From the NCBI GenBank assembly GCA_014379075.1, contig JACMMN010000281.1:1-18426 (forward strand): a stretch of DNA of 18,426 nucleotides, in the 5' to 3' direction. Source of the stretch: Pyrinomonadaceae bacterium (GTDB taxonomy: Bacteria > Acidobacteriota > Blastocatellia > Pyrinomonadales > Pyrinomonadaceae). Under the pieces are notes generated by a model. That model saw only the letters and a program-made list of their open reading frames with translations, made no database searches and had not been told where the DNA came from. The translations under genes and the position numbers were made by a program. How positions within the stretch are numbered: position 1 is the first letter of the stretch; the number at the start of each line of letters is the position of its first letter. Below are positions 1 to 7,544 of the stretch, one piece after another.

Positions 1-1
1 T

Positions 2-325
2 GCAACCGCTCCGGCCGGCGGACAGGCGGGAACTCCCGGCAGTGCGGGCGGTGGTCGCGGTGGTTTGGGCGGCCAGCGTGCCGGCGGCATCGACGACATG
101 CTCGACCGTTTTCCGAACATTACGGTTGCCGATCTGAAAGCGGGTGATATGATCGCGGTTTCCAGTTCAAGATCTGGTGATGCGGACAGGATCACGGCGA
201 TCAAACTGCTGGCCGGTATCGAACCGTTCATTCGGGCGGCTCAAGCGACAAACGGCGGGCGCCGTGCCGGACAGGGAACACAGAGTCTGAGCATTCCCGG
301 GCTGGACGGGATCGATTTTCCATAA
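2..325 (+). CDS. C-terminal part of a glycine-rich exported-type protein (DUF5666-like), 5' end outside window
   Basis: The frame is open from the left edge, so this is the 3' end of a longer gene. The visible 107 residues begin with a Gly/Ala/Pro-rich stretch (about residues 1-33). A compact segment follows (ITVADLKAGDMIAVSSS, then a run ending in RITAIKLLAGIEPFI). That pattern, 'x-DLKxGDxIxVxG...DxxxAxxIxxG', resembles DUF5666-type small beta domains of secreted acidobacterial proteins, but I assign it only loosely. The stop lies 52 nt before the start of the Oar-like receptor on the same strand, so the two may be co-transcribed. Both proteins carry glycine-rich low-complexity tracts. A TTG at 65 could act as a start, but the frame is open upstream with the same composition, so I read it as internal. 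No function can be given. Confidence 0.6.
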   Translation, partial: ATAPAGGQAGTPGSAGGGRGGLGGQRAGGIDDMLDRFPNITVADLKAGDMIAVSSSRSGDADRITAIKLLAGIEPFIRAAQATNGGRRAGQGTQSLSIPGLDGIDFP

Positions 326-377
326 TAACGCCGGCTTGAAGCCAGTGCTATATAAAAACTTATTCAAGGCAAAAGTA

Positions 378-3300
378 ATGAAATTCATAAAACTATTTAT
401 ATTGGGCGGTATAATCGCGCTATCTTTTAATACATCGATATTTGGGCAGCAAACAGGTAATTTGAGCGGACAGGTGGTCGATACGCTCGGTTCGGTCGTG
501 GTTGGTGCTTCGGTCACGGTCGTGGCGGCGGACGGGAAAGAAAAATCGGCGACGAGCAATCAGAGCGGTGAATTTTCGGTCGCGTCTCTTCTTCCGGGCA
601 AGTATACGGTTCGCGTTTCAGCGGCTAATTTTTCTCTTTATGAAAACACCGAAGTAGAAATCATCGCCGGGCAACGCGAGGAGCTCAACATTCCGATGAC
701 TGTCTCAGGTGTTGAAGAACAGGTTGATGTTTCAAGCAGCGAAGGTGTCTCGAACGACCCGCAGGGCAACGCCGGGGCGACCGTCCTAAACGAAAAGGAC
801 CTGGACGCTTTACCTGACGACCCGGATGATCTGGAAGCGGCGTTGCAGGCTCTGGCCGGCCCTTCCGCAGGCCCGAACGGCGGGCAGATCTACATCGACG
901 GTTTTACGGGCGGACAGCTTCCGCCGAAAGACTCGATCCGCGAGATCCGTATCAACAGCAATCCTTTTTCGGCCGAATTCGACCGGCTCGGCTTTGGCCG
1001 CATAGAAATTTTGACCAAGCCCGGCTCGGACAAATTTCGCGGTAACGCCTTCGGGAATTTTAACGACGAAAGCCTAAATTCCCGCAACCCGTTTTCTTCG
1101 AACCGGGCGCCGAGCCAGACACGCTTTTTTGGCGGAAGTCTTTCCGGCCCGATCCAGAAAGGACGATCTTCATTCTTTATAGATCTCAGTAATCGCGACC
1201 AGGATAATAACGCGGTCGTTAATGCCCGTGTCCTCGACGAGAATCTGAACGAGGTCCCTTTTACGCAGGAATTTCAGGTCCCGAGCAGACGTTTGCAGAT
1301 CAATCCCCGGTTCGATTATCAGATAAACGATAAGAATACTTTGGTGGCCCGTTACAGCTTCAACCGCAGTTCGGTCGAGAACCAGGGTATAGGAAACACT
1401 TCGCTGCCGTCGCGTGCGTACGAGACAAAAAACGTCGAACACGAGATCAGATTGACCGAGACGATGATCATCAATCCGACGACGATCAATGAAACCAGAT
1501 TTGAGATCGATTGGGAAAAACGCGAGCAAGCCGGAGACAATTCGATTCCGACGATAAATGTTTCAGATGCGTTTTCCGGCGGCGGATCGCAGATCGGGCT
1601 AAGTTTTAATCGCGCGACAAATTGGGAACTGCAGAATTATACGACAACGACGGTTGGGCCTAATTCGGCACACGGCTTAAAGTTCGGCGTCCGGATAAGG
1701 AACACGAGCTTTACCGATCGCTCGGAAAACAATTTTGGCGGCTCGTTCTCATTTCCGGGAGCTCCGGAGATTCGCAGTCCCGCCGGATGCACTCCGCCGG
1801 TCAATGCCGGCGATCCGCCGTGCGTCGTTCTGGCAGACGCAATCGCGCCGCTGGATCAGTATCGCGGACGGATCCTGGGAAATGGTGACCCTCGATATTT
1901 TCCAACTCAGTTCAACATTACTTCAGGAAATCCGGAACAAAAGGTTTCCCGAACCGATTACGGCTTTTTCATAACCGATGATTGGCGGGTAAATCCCGGC
2001 CTCACTTTGAGTTTTGGACTGCGGTATGAAAATCAAACCAACATTAGCGACAACTCGAATTTTGCCCCGAGATTTTCGTTTGCGTGGTCGCCCGGAGCAG
2101 GCGGGGCACGTGCTCCCAAGACTGTTTTTCGCGCAGGTTTTGGATGGTTTTACGACCGTTTCAGCGAAAACCTGACGCTGCAGGCACTTAGATTCAACGG
2201 ATCGGAGCAGATAAATTTGGTGGTGAGTGCAAATGATCCTGATCCGGTTCGCCGTGCCGCTGCCCTCGCCCTGTTAGCCCAGCCCGTTTTTACGGTAGAC
2301 GGCGTGACGAATGTTCCGACTTCGGATGAAATTTTGGCCGCTCTTCCGCAATCGAACACTATCCGATCGATAGATCCGGAACTGAATACATCGAGGATAT
2401 TTCAAAGTGCCTTTAGCGTCGAGCGCCAGTTGCCGGCACGTACGACAATGTCGGTTTCGTATATTTTTTCGAAAACCGCGAATGTTCTCAGGTCTCGCAA
2501 TATCAACGCACCGATCTGTCCTGAGCAAGTCAATTGTCTGAATGCACCGCGGCCTGATCCGGCATTGGGGAATATCAATCAATACGAGTCGACCGGTGAA
2601 CTTACTCAAAATCAGCTGGTGGTGAATTTTAACTCGAATTTCTCGAATAAAATTTCGTTCGGCGGTAATTATCGTCTCGGCTTCGTTAACGGCGATTCCG
2701 ACGGCGCGGGCAGCTTTCCAGCCTACAGCTATGACCTTAGCGACGAATATGGCCGAGCGTCGGGCGATATCCGGCACTTTTTTGTACTGAGGGCGAATTT
2801 GAATCTGCCGTGGGAGATCTCGATGAGCCCGTTTATTATTGCGAACAGCGGACGCCCTTTCAACATAACCAAAGGAGTTGATCCAAACGGAGACCTTCAG
2901 TTCACCGAACGTCCGACCTTTGGAGATCTGGCCGCGCGATGCGGCGAGCTTGGCATTACCACCTCTTATTGCAGTGTAGAGGGCGAGGACCCGAGCAAAA
3001 TAATCCCGCGAAACTTTGGACAGAGCCCGTCTTCCTTCACGGTTAATTTGAGCGTAAGGAAAAATTTTGGTTTCGGCGGCTCGTCACCGAGGGTTGCTGC
3101 CGGCGGCGGTGATGCACCAACCGGCGGTCCAGGGCAGGCCGGGGGAATTCAAGCGGGTCCCGGTGGTGGAGGACGACGCGGCGGCGGAGGCGGCGGCGGC
3201 GGACGCGGTGGTTTTGGCGGCGGTGGGGCAGGCGAGGGACGCAAGCCTTACAATCTCAACCTTGGGATCAATTTCAGCAATCTGCTGAATACCGTCAACC

Positions 3301-3443
3301 TGGGAACGCCGATAGGAAATTTGCTTTCGAGCCGGTTTGGCCAATCTACATCGACCGGCGGCGGTTTCGGCGGATTTGGCGGCGGCGGCGGTGGCGGCGG
3401 TGCCAACCGGAGAATCGAGCTGTCGGCGCGTTTCAGTTGGTAG
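378..3443 (+). CDS. Oar-like TonB-dependent outer-membrane receptor with carboxypeptidase-regulatory domain
   Basis: This encodes 1021 residues from the ATG at 378. An in-frame ATG at 336 would put 14 extra residues before the signal peptide, so 378 is preferred. Residues 1-24 form a signal peptide (KFIKLFILGGIIALSF...IFGQQ). Residues about 27-105 are a carboxypeptidase-regulatory-like Ig fold (GQVVDTLGSVVVGASVTV, then GEFSVASLLPGKYTVRV). A plug-like region follows (about 130-235, QIYIDGFTGGQLPP, IREIRINSNPFSAEF, RIEILTKPGS). The rest is a long beta-barrel ending in the outer-membrane-type terminus ELSARFSW with a final aromatic residue. Several Cys pairs (CTPPVNAGDPPC, CPEQVNC) could form disulfides in loops. 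Two glycine-rich low-complexity inserts interrupt the last strands (about residues 910-965 and 993-1010). Such receptors are abundant in Acidobacteriota and are thought to move oligosaccharides or peptides, but the substrate here is unknown. A terminator lies just downstream. Confidence 0.85.
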   Translation: MKFIKLFILGGIIALSFNTSIFGQQTGNLSGQVVDTLGSVVVGASVTVVAADGKEKSATSNQSGEFSVASLLPGKYTVRVSAANFSLYENTEVEIIAGQREELNIPMTVSGVEEQVDVSSSEGVSNDPQGNAGATVLNEKDLDALPDDPDDLEAALQALAGPSAGPNGGQIYIDGFTGGQLPPKDSIREIRINSNPFSAEFDRLGFGRIEILTKPGSDKFRGNAFGNFNDESLNSRNPFSSNRAPSQTRFFGGSLSGPIQKGRSSFFIDLSNRDQDNNAVVNARVLDENLNEVPFTQEFQVPSRRLQINPRFDYQINDKNTLVARYSFNRSSVENQGIGNTSLPSRAYETKNVEHEIRLTETMIINPTTINETRFEIDWEKREQAGDNSIPTINVSDAFSGGGSQIGLSFNRATNWELQNYTTTTVGPNSAHGLKFGVRIRNTSFTDRSENNFGGSFSFPGAPEIRSPAGCTPPVNAGDPPCVVLADAIAPLDQYRGRILGNGDPRYFPTQFNITSGNPEQKVSRTDYGFFITDDWRVNPGLTLSFGLRYENQTNISDNSNFAPRFSFAWSPGAGGARAPKTVFRAGFGWFYDRFSENLTLQALRFNGSEQINLVVSANDPDPVRRAAALALLAQPVFTVDGVTNVPTSDEILAALPQSNTIRSIDPELNTSRIFQSAFSVERQLPARTTMSVSYIFSKTANVLRSRNINAPICPEQVNCLNAPRPDPALGNINQYESTGELTQNQLVVNFNSNFSNKISFGGNYRLGFVNGDSDGAGSFPAYSYDLSDEYGRASGDIRHFFVLRANLNLPWEISMSPFIIANSGRPFNITKGVDPNGDLQFTERPTFGDLAARCGELGITTSYCSVEGEDPSKIIPRNFGQSPSSFTVNLSVRKNFGFGGSSPRVAAGGGDAPTGGPGQAGGIQAGPGGGGRRGGGGGGGGRGGFGGGGAGEGRKPYNLNLGINFSNLLNTVNLGTPIGNLLSSRFGQSTSTGGGFGGFGGGGGGGGANRRIELSARFSW

Positions 3444-3464
3444 TATTTGCTTATTGGTTATAAT
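3437..3464 (+). promoter_or_regulatory. Possible sigma70-type promoter immediately before the terminator hairpin
   Basis: TTGGTA (3437-3442) and a perfect TATAAT (3459-3464) are separated by 16 bp and overlap the end of the receptor gene. The start point would fall around 3470, at the edge of the hairpin at 3469-3503. If real, the promoter would drive the LolA-like gene through that hairpin. The -35 is weak and the match may be chance in AT-rich DNA. Confidence 0.3.
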
Positions 3465-3468
3465 CTAG

Positions 3469-3511
3469 GAAGAGTTGAATTTGTTATAAACGTTCAACTC
3501 TTCTTTTTTTT
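3469..3511 (+). terminator. Intrinsic terminator after the Oar-like receptor gene
   Basis: GAAGAGTTGAA (3469-3479) and TTCAACTCTTC (3493-3503) form a perfect 11-bp stem with a 13-nt loop. Eight T residues (3504-3511) follow directly. The element starts 26 nt after the receptor stop and ends 19 nt before the next start codon, so it separates the two genes transcriptionally unless it acts as an attenuator. Confidence 0.85.
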
Positions 3512-3530
3512 CGGTGATAGCGGAGATCTT

Positions 3531-4277
3531 ATGTTTAGATTGGCGGCATTGGTGTTTTTTATTGGTTCTATTGCGCTTGCGATATCCGGGCAAAAGATCC
3601 AAACGCAAAAAACAGAACTGGCAGTGCAGATGCCGAAAAATTTCGAGGCGGAAATTGCGCTGGCAAAACTGGCACTCGAAGCCCACGGCGGTGCGAAACT
3701 GAAGGCAATGAAAACACTCGTTATAAGCGGTTCGGTAAATGTCACGATGTCAGCTTCAGCCCAGACAATTCCGGCGACATTTATTACTATATTCTCGAAT
3801 GAAAAATACCGTATCGAAATAAAAAATCCGTTTCAGCCGCTAAAACAGGTGTATGACGGAACGCAGACTTTGAGCTCCATGCAGGGAGGCTTCACACTGC
3901 CGCCCATAAACCGGCTCGGTTTTCCCTTACTTCCGAGAATTGGCGAGCCAAGCTTTATTATCACCTCCCTGCCCTTGGAAACAAAGAAAAAGCGGGGCTT
4001 TAGAATGACCTCGCCCGAAGGATATTTCACCGATTTTTATCTGGATGAAAAGACGAATCAGATCAAGGGATATGATTCGAGCTATGAGATGAACGGCCGA
4101 AACATCACGACATCGGTCGAGATCGATAAAATGCGGGTTGTCGACGGTGTGACCGTGCCAGAGAAATACGTTCAGCGGTTCGATATGGAAAAATTGAGTG
4201 TTTATGCGGAATTCAAGGCAAAAGAGATCCTTGTAAATTCAGCGGTCGCGGATGATGTATTTTCGTTGGGGAATTAA
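3531..4277 (+). CDS. Exported LolA-like protein of unknown function
   Basis: This encodes 248 residues from the ATG at 3531. Upstream GGAGA (3522-3526) is a reasonable ribosome site. A longer frame from 3447 would read through the terminator and place 28 residues before the signal peptide. The N-terminus MFRLAALVFFIGSIALAISGQ is a signal peptide. After a short linker comes a helix with ALEAHGGAKLKAMKTLVISGSV. Alternating beta strands follow (FITIFSNEKYRIEIK, FRMTSPEGYFTDFYLDEKTNQIKGYDSS, SVEIDKMRVVDGVTVPEKYVQRF). This 'xAHGGxxxLxxxxxLxxxGxV ... VDGVxxP' layout is typical of LolA/LolB-fold outer-membrane lipoprotein-sorting-like proteins, which are common and mostly uncharacterised in Acidobacteriota. 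There are no Cys residues, so it is not a lipoprotein. A periplasmic location and lipid or lipoprotein binding are inferred from fold resemblance only. Confidence 0.6.
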   Translation: MFRLAALVFFIGSIALAISGQKIQTQKTELAVQMPKNFEAEIALAKLALEAHGGAKLKAMKTLVISGSVNVTMSASAQTIPATFITIFSNEKYRIEIKNPFQPLKQVYDGTQTLSSMQGGFTLPPINRLGFPLLPRIGEPSFIITSLPLETKKKRGFRMTSPEGYFTDFYLDEKTNQIKGYDSSYEMNGRNITTSVEIDKMRVVDGVTVPEKYVQRFDMEKLSVYAEFKAKEILVNSAVADDVFSLGN

Positions 4278-4283
4278 GATTTC

Positions 4284-4350
4284 AGTTTGGAGTTCCGCCT
4301 TTAGGCGGCTTTCGCCGCCCGGAAGCCTGCTAAAGCAGGAACTCCAAACG
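4284..4350. repeat. Palindromic REP-like element, copy 1 (also possible bidirectional terminator)
   Basis: GTTTGGAGTTCC (4285-4296) and GGAACTCCAAAC (4338-4349) are perfect 12-bp inverted arms. Three smaller hairpins lie inside: CCGCC-TTTA-GGCGG (4295-4308), the overlapping GGCGGC-TTTC-GCCGCC (4304-4319), and CCTGC-TAAA-GCAGG (4326-4339). It sits between two convergent gene ends (the LolA-like gene and the epimerase), where a bidirectional terminator would be useful. A diverged relative with the same outer arms and first inner hairpin is found at 17749-17820. Confidence 0.75.
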
Positions 4351-4353
4351 ATT

Positions 4354-5310
4354 TTATCCTGCAAATCGACTCACTTTCCACCAGTCGATCGTTTTAATTA
4401 GCCCTTCTTCCAGCCCTACCAATTTTTCGTAATTTAAGTAGGTTTTTGCAAGTGTGTTATCGGCCTGCGAATGTTTTACGTCGCCTTTGCGTTCGGGCTG
4501 ATGATCGGCTTCGACGTCGTCGCGGCCCGTGATCTTTTTAAGGACTTCCAGCAACTCGCTTAACGAAACTCTTTCACCGTTTGCAACATTCATTACCTCT
4601 CCCAGACCGGCTGATGTCCCGGCGGCTTTGATATTGGCATCGACGACGTTTGCAATATACGTAAAATCCCTCGAGGTTTCGCCGTCGCCGTAAATCGTTG
4701 GGCTTTCACCTTTCATCAGGGAATCGATAAATCGCGAGATCACGCCGGAATAAGCTGAAGAAGGATTTTGACGCGGCCCGAAAACGTTGAAATATCTAAG
4801 GGAAAGTGTTTCCAGCCCGTAGACCTGATTGAAAACCCGGCAATAATATTCACCGGTCAGCTTAGCCGCCGCGTAGGGTGACATCGGTTCCGGAGCCATG
4901 GTTTCAACCTTCGGCAGCACCTCCTGATCTCCGTATGCGGAACTCGATGCGGCGTAGATCAGTCTTTTTACGCCGGCATCCCTGGATTTTACCAATAAGT
5001 TAAACGTTCCGTTCACGCACGCCTGATGAGTTTCGGCCGGATTATCCACCGAACGGGGAACACTCGGAAGCGCGGCTTCGTGGAAAACGATCTCCACATC
5101 CGCGATGGCTTTACCTAAAGCGGCATCGTCGTTGAGATCGCCCTCGATAAAGTCGAAATCGCCCTGTATCTCTTCCAGATTCTCACGAAATCCCGTCACG
5201 AGATTGTCGAGTATTCTTACTTTCGCACCTTGCCGAATAAGTTCGTCGGCAAGATTCGAACCGATAAACCCGGCACCGCCGGTAACTAGAACTCTTGTTG
5301 AGATGGACAT
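4354..5310 (-). CDS. NAD-dependent sugar-nucleotide 4-epimerase, WbpP/Gne type
   Basis: This 318-residue extended short-chain dehydrogenase has the usual family length. The Rossmann NAD motif GGAGFIG is at residues 11-17. The catalytic set is Ser123/Ser124 in YAASSSAYG and the Y146-xxx-K150 pair in SPYAAAK. Substrate-side motifs match WbpP/TviC-type UDP-GlcNAc (or UDP-GlcNAcA) C4 epimerases: HEAALPSVPRSVDNP (77-91), LRYFNVFGPRQNP (171-183) and IYGDGETSRDFTYI (206-219). The reaction is reversible inversion at C4 of a UDP-sugar in the cytoplasm. Because UDP-glucose dehydrogenase lies just upstream on the same strand (80-nt gap), UDP-glucuronate to UDP-galacturonate is also a possible activity. 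A UDP-xylose synthase is unlikely from the motifs. The ribosome site is weak (AACCT just before ATG). Confidence 0.88.
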   Translation of the reverse strand: MSISTRVLVTGGAGFIGSNLADELIRQGAKVRILDNLVTGFRENLEEIQGDFDFIEGDLNDDAALGKAIADVEIVFHEAALPSVPRSVDNPAETHQACVNGTFNLLVKSRDAGVKRLIYAASSSAYGDQEVLPKVETMAPEPMSPYAAAKLTGEYYCRVFNQVYGLETLSLRYFNVFGPRQNPSSAYSGVISRFIDSLMKGESPTIYGDGETSRDFTYIANVVDANIKAAGTSAGLGEVMNVANGERVSLSELLEVLKKITGRDDVEADHQPERKGDVKHSQADNTLAKTYLNYEKLVGLEEGLIKTIDWWKVSRFAG

Positions 5311-5390
5311 AGGTTAAACGAAGTCAGGGGTCGAGACACGGATACACAAACCGTTAATTGCCTCCGCCTTCCAAAATCTTTTTACTAAAA

Positions 5391-6689
5391 TTATCGTCCG
5401 ACACCGACATATTCGAACCCAAGCTCCCTCATATCGGCAGGCTCATAAATATTACGCAAGTCTGCGATCTTTGGTGTCTTCAGCAATCGTTTGACCTTTT
5501 CCATATCCAGGGCGCGGAACTGGTTCCACTCGGTGATTATAACCAAAGCGTCCGCTCCTTTGATCGCATCGTATTCGTCCTCGGCGTATTCAACCCCATT
5601 AATGTAGGCAGCGGCTTCGTGCATCGCAACCGGGTCGAATGCACGCACTTTGGCACCGCGTTCTATCATGGCATGAATGATCTCGATCGCCGGAGATTCC
5701 CGCATATCATCCGTTTCGGGTTTGAATGATAGGCCCAAAACCCCGATCTGTTTGTCTTTAAGATCGCCGACGAGTTTTTCTATTTTCGGGATCATTGCGT
5801 CACGCTGCCGTTCATTCGCTTCGATCACCGCATCGACGATCCTTGTCTCAACACCGAACTGGTCGGCGACGGTGGTAAGAGCTCGCGTATCCTTCGGAAA
5901 ACAGGAACCACCGTATCCCGGCCCGGGATGCAGGAATTTACGGCCGATCCGATTGTCCATTCCCATTCCGCGCGCAACATCGTGAACATCGCAGCCGATA
6001 GCGTCGCAAAGATTTGCGACCTCGTTGATAAATGTGATCTTGGTCGCCAGGAAAGCATTCGCGGCATATTTGATGAGTTCAGCTGCCTCAAGCGATGTGA
6101 TAACAACGGGAGTTTCGATCAGGTAAAGAGGCCTGTAAAGGTCTTTCATCACCGAAACCGCTTCCTCTTCGTTGCTGCCGATAACTACCCGGTCCGGGCG
6201 CATAAAATCCTGGATCGCCGCACCTTCCCGCAGAAATTCCGGGTTCGACGCGACGCCGAAGTTGGTGTCGATCTTAAGATTTTCGGTAACGAATTCACGC
6301 AGCCATTTGCCCGTTCCAACAGGAACCGTAGATTTTGTTACCAAAACCTTGTAACCGTTCATTGCTTCAGCCACATCTTTGGCCGCCTGACGGTAATAAC
6401 TCATGTCCGGACTACCGTCTTCCTGCGGCGGTGTTCCAACCGCGAGGAATACGACGAGAGCCTGTTCGACGGCGGCCTTTATATCGGTGGTGAAATGAAG
6501 CCGCTCGGCCTTTACGTTCTTTTCAACGATCTGATCCAGGCCGGGTTCGTAAATGGGGATGATACCCTGTTGTAATTTTTCGATCTTTGTTACATCGACA
6601 TCGACGCAAGTAACGTCCACCCCGAATTCCGCAAAACACGCACCTGTGACCAAACCAACATAGCCGGTGCCGATTACTGCAATATGCAT
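5391..6689 (-). CDS. ugd: UDP-glucose 6-dehydrogenase
   Basis: This 432-residue protein has the normal length for the UDP-glucose/GDP-mannose dehydrogenase family. It oxidises UDP-glucose twice with NAD+ to UDP-glucuronate. The N-terminal NAD fold carries GTGYVGL (7-13), FLAVGTPPQEDGSPD (81-95) and TKSTVPVGTGK (118-128). The central dimer/catalytic part has SNPEFLREG (148-156), Lys207 in ELIKYAANAFLATKITFINE, and the nucleophile Cys263 in GPGYGGSCFPKD (256-267). The C-terminal UDP-binding domain has GLSFKPETDDMRESP (319-333). It is complete with no anomalies. It is the first gene of a two-gene - strand unit with the epimerase and is preceded by a terminator from the FecR gene. The short AT-rich upstream segment (6690-6750) should hold its promoter; TATATA lies near 6697-6702, but I see no convincing -35 and no clear ribosome site. 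Confidence 0.95.
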   Translation of the reverse strand: MHIAVIGTGYVGLVTGACFAEFGVDVTCVDVDVTKIEKLQQGIIPIYEPGLDQIVEKNVKAERLHFTTDIKAAVEQALVVFLAVGTPPQEDGSPDMSYYRQAAKDVAEAMNGYKVLVTKSTVPVGTGKWLREFVTENLKIDTNFGVASNPEFLREGAAIQDFMRPDRVVIGSNEEEAVSVMKDLYRPLYLIETPVVITSLEAAELIKYAANAFLATKITFINEVANLCDAIGCDVHDVARGMGMDNRIGRKFLHPGPGYGGSCFPKDTRALTTVADQFGVETRIVDAVIEANERQRDAMIPKIEKLVGDLKDKQIGVLGLSFKPETDDMRESPAIEIIHAMIERGAKVRAFDPVAMHEAAAYINGVEYAEDEYDAIKGADALVIITEWNQFRALDMEKVKRLLKTPKIADLRNIYEPADMRELGFEYVGVGR

Positions 6690-6732
6690 AACTACTTATA
6701 TAAACCCTAAAAAAAAATCTGGAAATATTTAT

Positions 6733-6781
6733 GAGAATAAAACAAAATTATGCGGGTCACATTGTAAAAATATGACCCGCA
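6733..6781 (-). terminator. Intrinsic terminator after the FecR-domain gene
   Basis: TGCGGGTCA (6751-6759) and TGACCCGCA (6773-6781) make a perfect 9-bp stem around a 13-nt loop. Read on the - strand, the stem is followed by a T-rich tail (TAATTTTGTTTTATTC, 6735-6750). On the + strand no T tract follows, so the element serves the - strand gene ending at 6819 and isolates it from ugd. Confidence 0.75.
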
Positions 6782-6818
6782 CTAAGTTCAAAAAATATAA
6801 GAACTATCAGGACCTGTA

Positions 6819-7526
6819 CTAGCGAGTTGGGCTGATAACGATGGTGTCGCCGCCGATATCTCTGCCTGTCCCGTCACCGAGAAACAAAATCGCCGCTGCC
6901 GCCGCTCCGGCCGCTGCAACGATCAGCCACAGCGGGCCGCCAAACGGAACCGGAGGAGCTGAATTCGGACGCAGGCAGGGCTTGCAGCCCGTTTGCGATA
7001 AGTTGCCCGCCGTTGCGGTCGTTCCGGCCGCAACCTGCTTATCGGTGCTGCCTTCACGCATTGTTACGAGTCCGGTTGTAGCATCGACGTGGGTATGCGA
7101 ACACTCGACTTCCACCGAGAAATTATCCGCCTGCCCTGCGTCGGCTATGATCGTTGCATCTTTGGTCGTAACGGTAGTTGCGACACCCGCGGCGTTCGAT
7201 ACCCGAGCTTTACCTGTGGAAAGAATGCCGACAATGCTGTTGTCGGAAAAATTCAATACCATGTTCGAGTCCGCCAGGATTTCGATCCGGCCGGTTTTGC
7301 CGAGGCTGACGACAGCGCTCGAATCGGGACCGGTTACGATGGTGCTTCCTGAAATAATAGTTGTGCTGGAAACGGTGCTTTGTCCGTTAACCGAGACTTG
7401 GCCGGTGACCGTGATCTCAGCAGTAATATCTTTCGCCGCAGCAAGCGCAAAAGACGACGAAACACATAATACAGCAACGGCCGTGAATGATGTGATAAGT
7501 TTACGAAAACAATTTTTGCCGAACAT
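6819..7526 (-). CDS. FecR-domain exported protein with C-terminal membrane segment
   Basis: This encodes 235 residues. The ATG at 7526 is supported by AGGAGG at 7539-7544 (12-nt spacing). Residues 1-30 form a signal peptide (LITSFTAVAVLCVSSSFALAA). Residues about 38-170 match the FecR pattern: VTGQVSVNGQ, STIVTGPDSSAVVSLGKTGRIEIL, then AGQADNFSVEVE and VDATTGLVTMREGS...VAAGTTATA. A proline-rich linker with a CxxC (Cys181, Cys184) follows. A hydrophobic Ala-rich segment (about 199-216) and a short polar tail end the protein. Classical FecR is an inner-membrane sigma regulator with an N-terminal cytosolic domain. Here that domain is absent and no sigma factor or FecA is adjacent, so the protein is more likely a periplasmic or envelope beta-domain protein anchored at its C-terminus. 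Its role is unknown. The complementary strand also has a long open frame (6841-7548), which I treat as a shadow. Confidence 0.75.
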   Translation of the reverse strand: MFGKNCFRKLITSFTAVAVLCVSSSFALAAAKDITAEITVTGQVSVNGQSTVSSTTIISGSTIVTGPDSSAVVSLGKTGRIEILADSNMVLNFSDNSIVGILSTGKARVSNAAGVATTVTTKDATIIADAGQADNFSVEVECSHTHVDATTGLVTMREGSTDKQVAAGTTATAGNLSQTGCKPCLRPNSAPPVPFGGPLWLIVAAAGAAAAAILFLGDGTGRDIGGDTIVISPTR

Positions 7527-7544
7527 TGGGTTTAGTATCCTCCT

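Noticed and set aside
331..341. Small palindrome GGCTTGAAGCC before the receptor gene as an operator
   Set aside because: The stem is only 5 bp with a one-base centre and there is no second copy at a comparable site in the window.
3447..3530. Upstream start for the LolA-like gene
   Set aside because: The added 28 residues come from the terminator hairpin and T tract and precede a clean signal peptide starting at 3531.
5928..6575. 215-codon + strand frame within ugd
   Set aside because: It lies wholly opposite an unmistakable, full-length ugd gene, and its product has no recognisable features.
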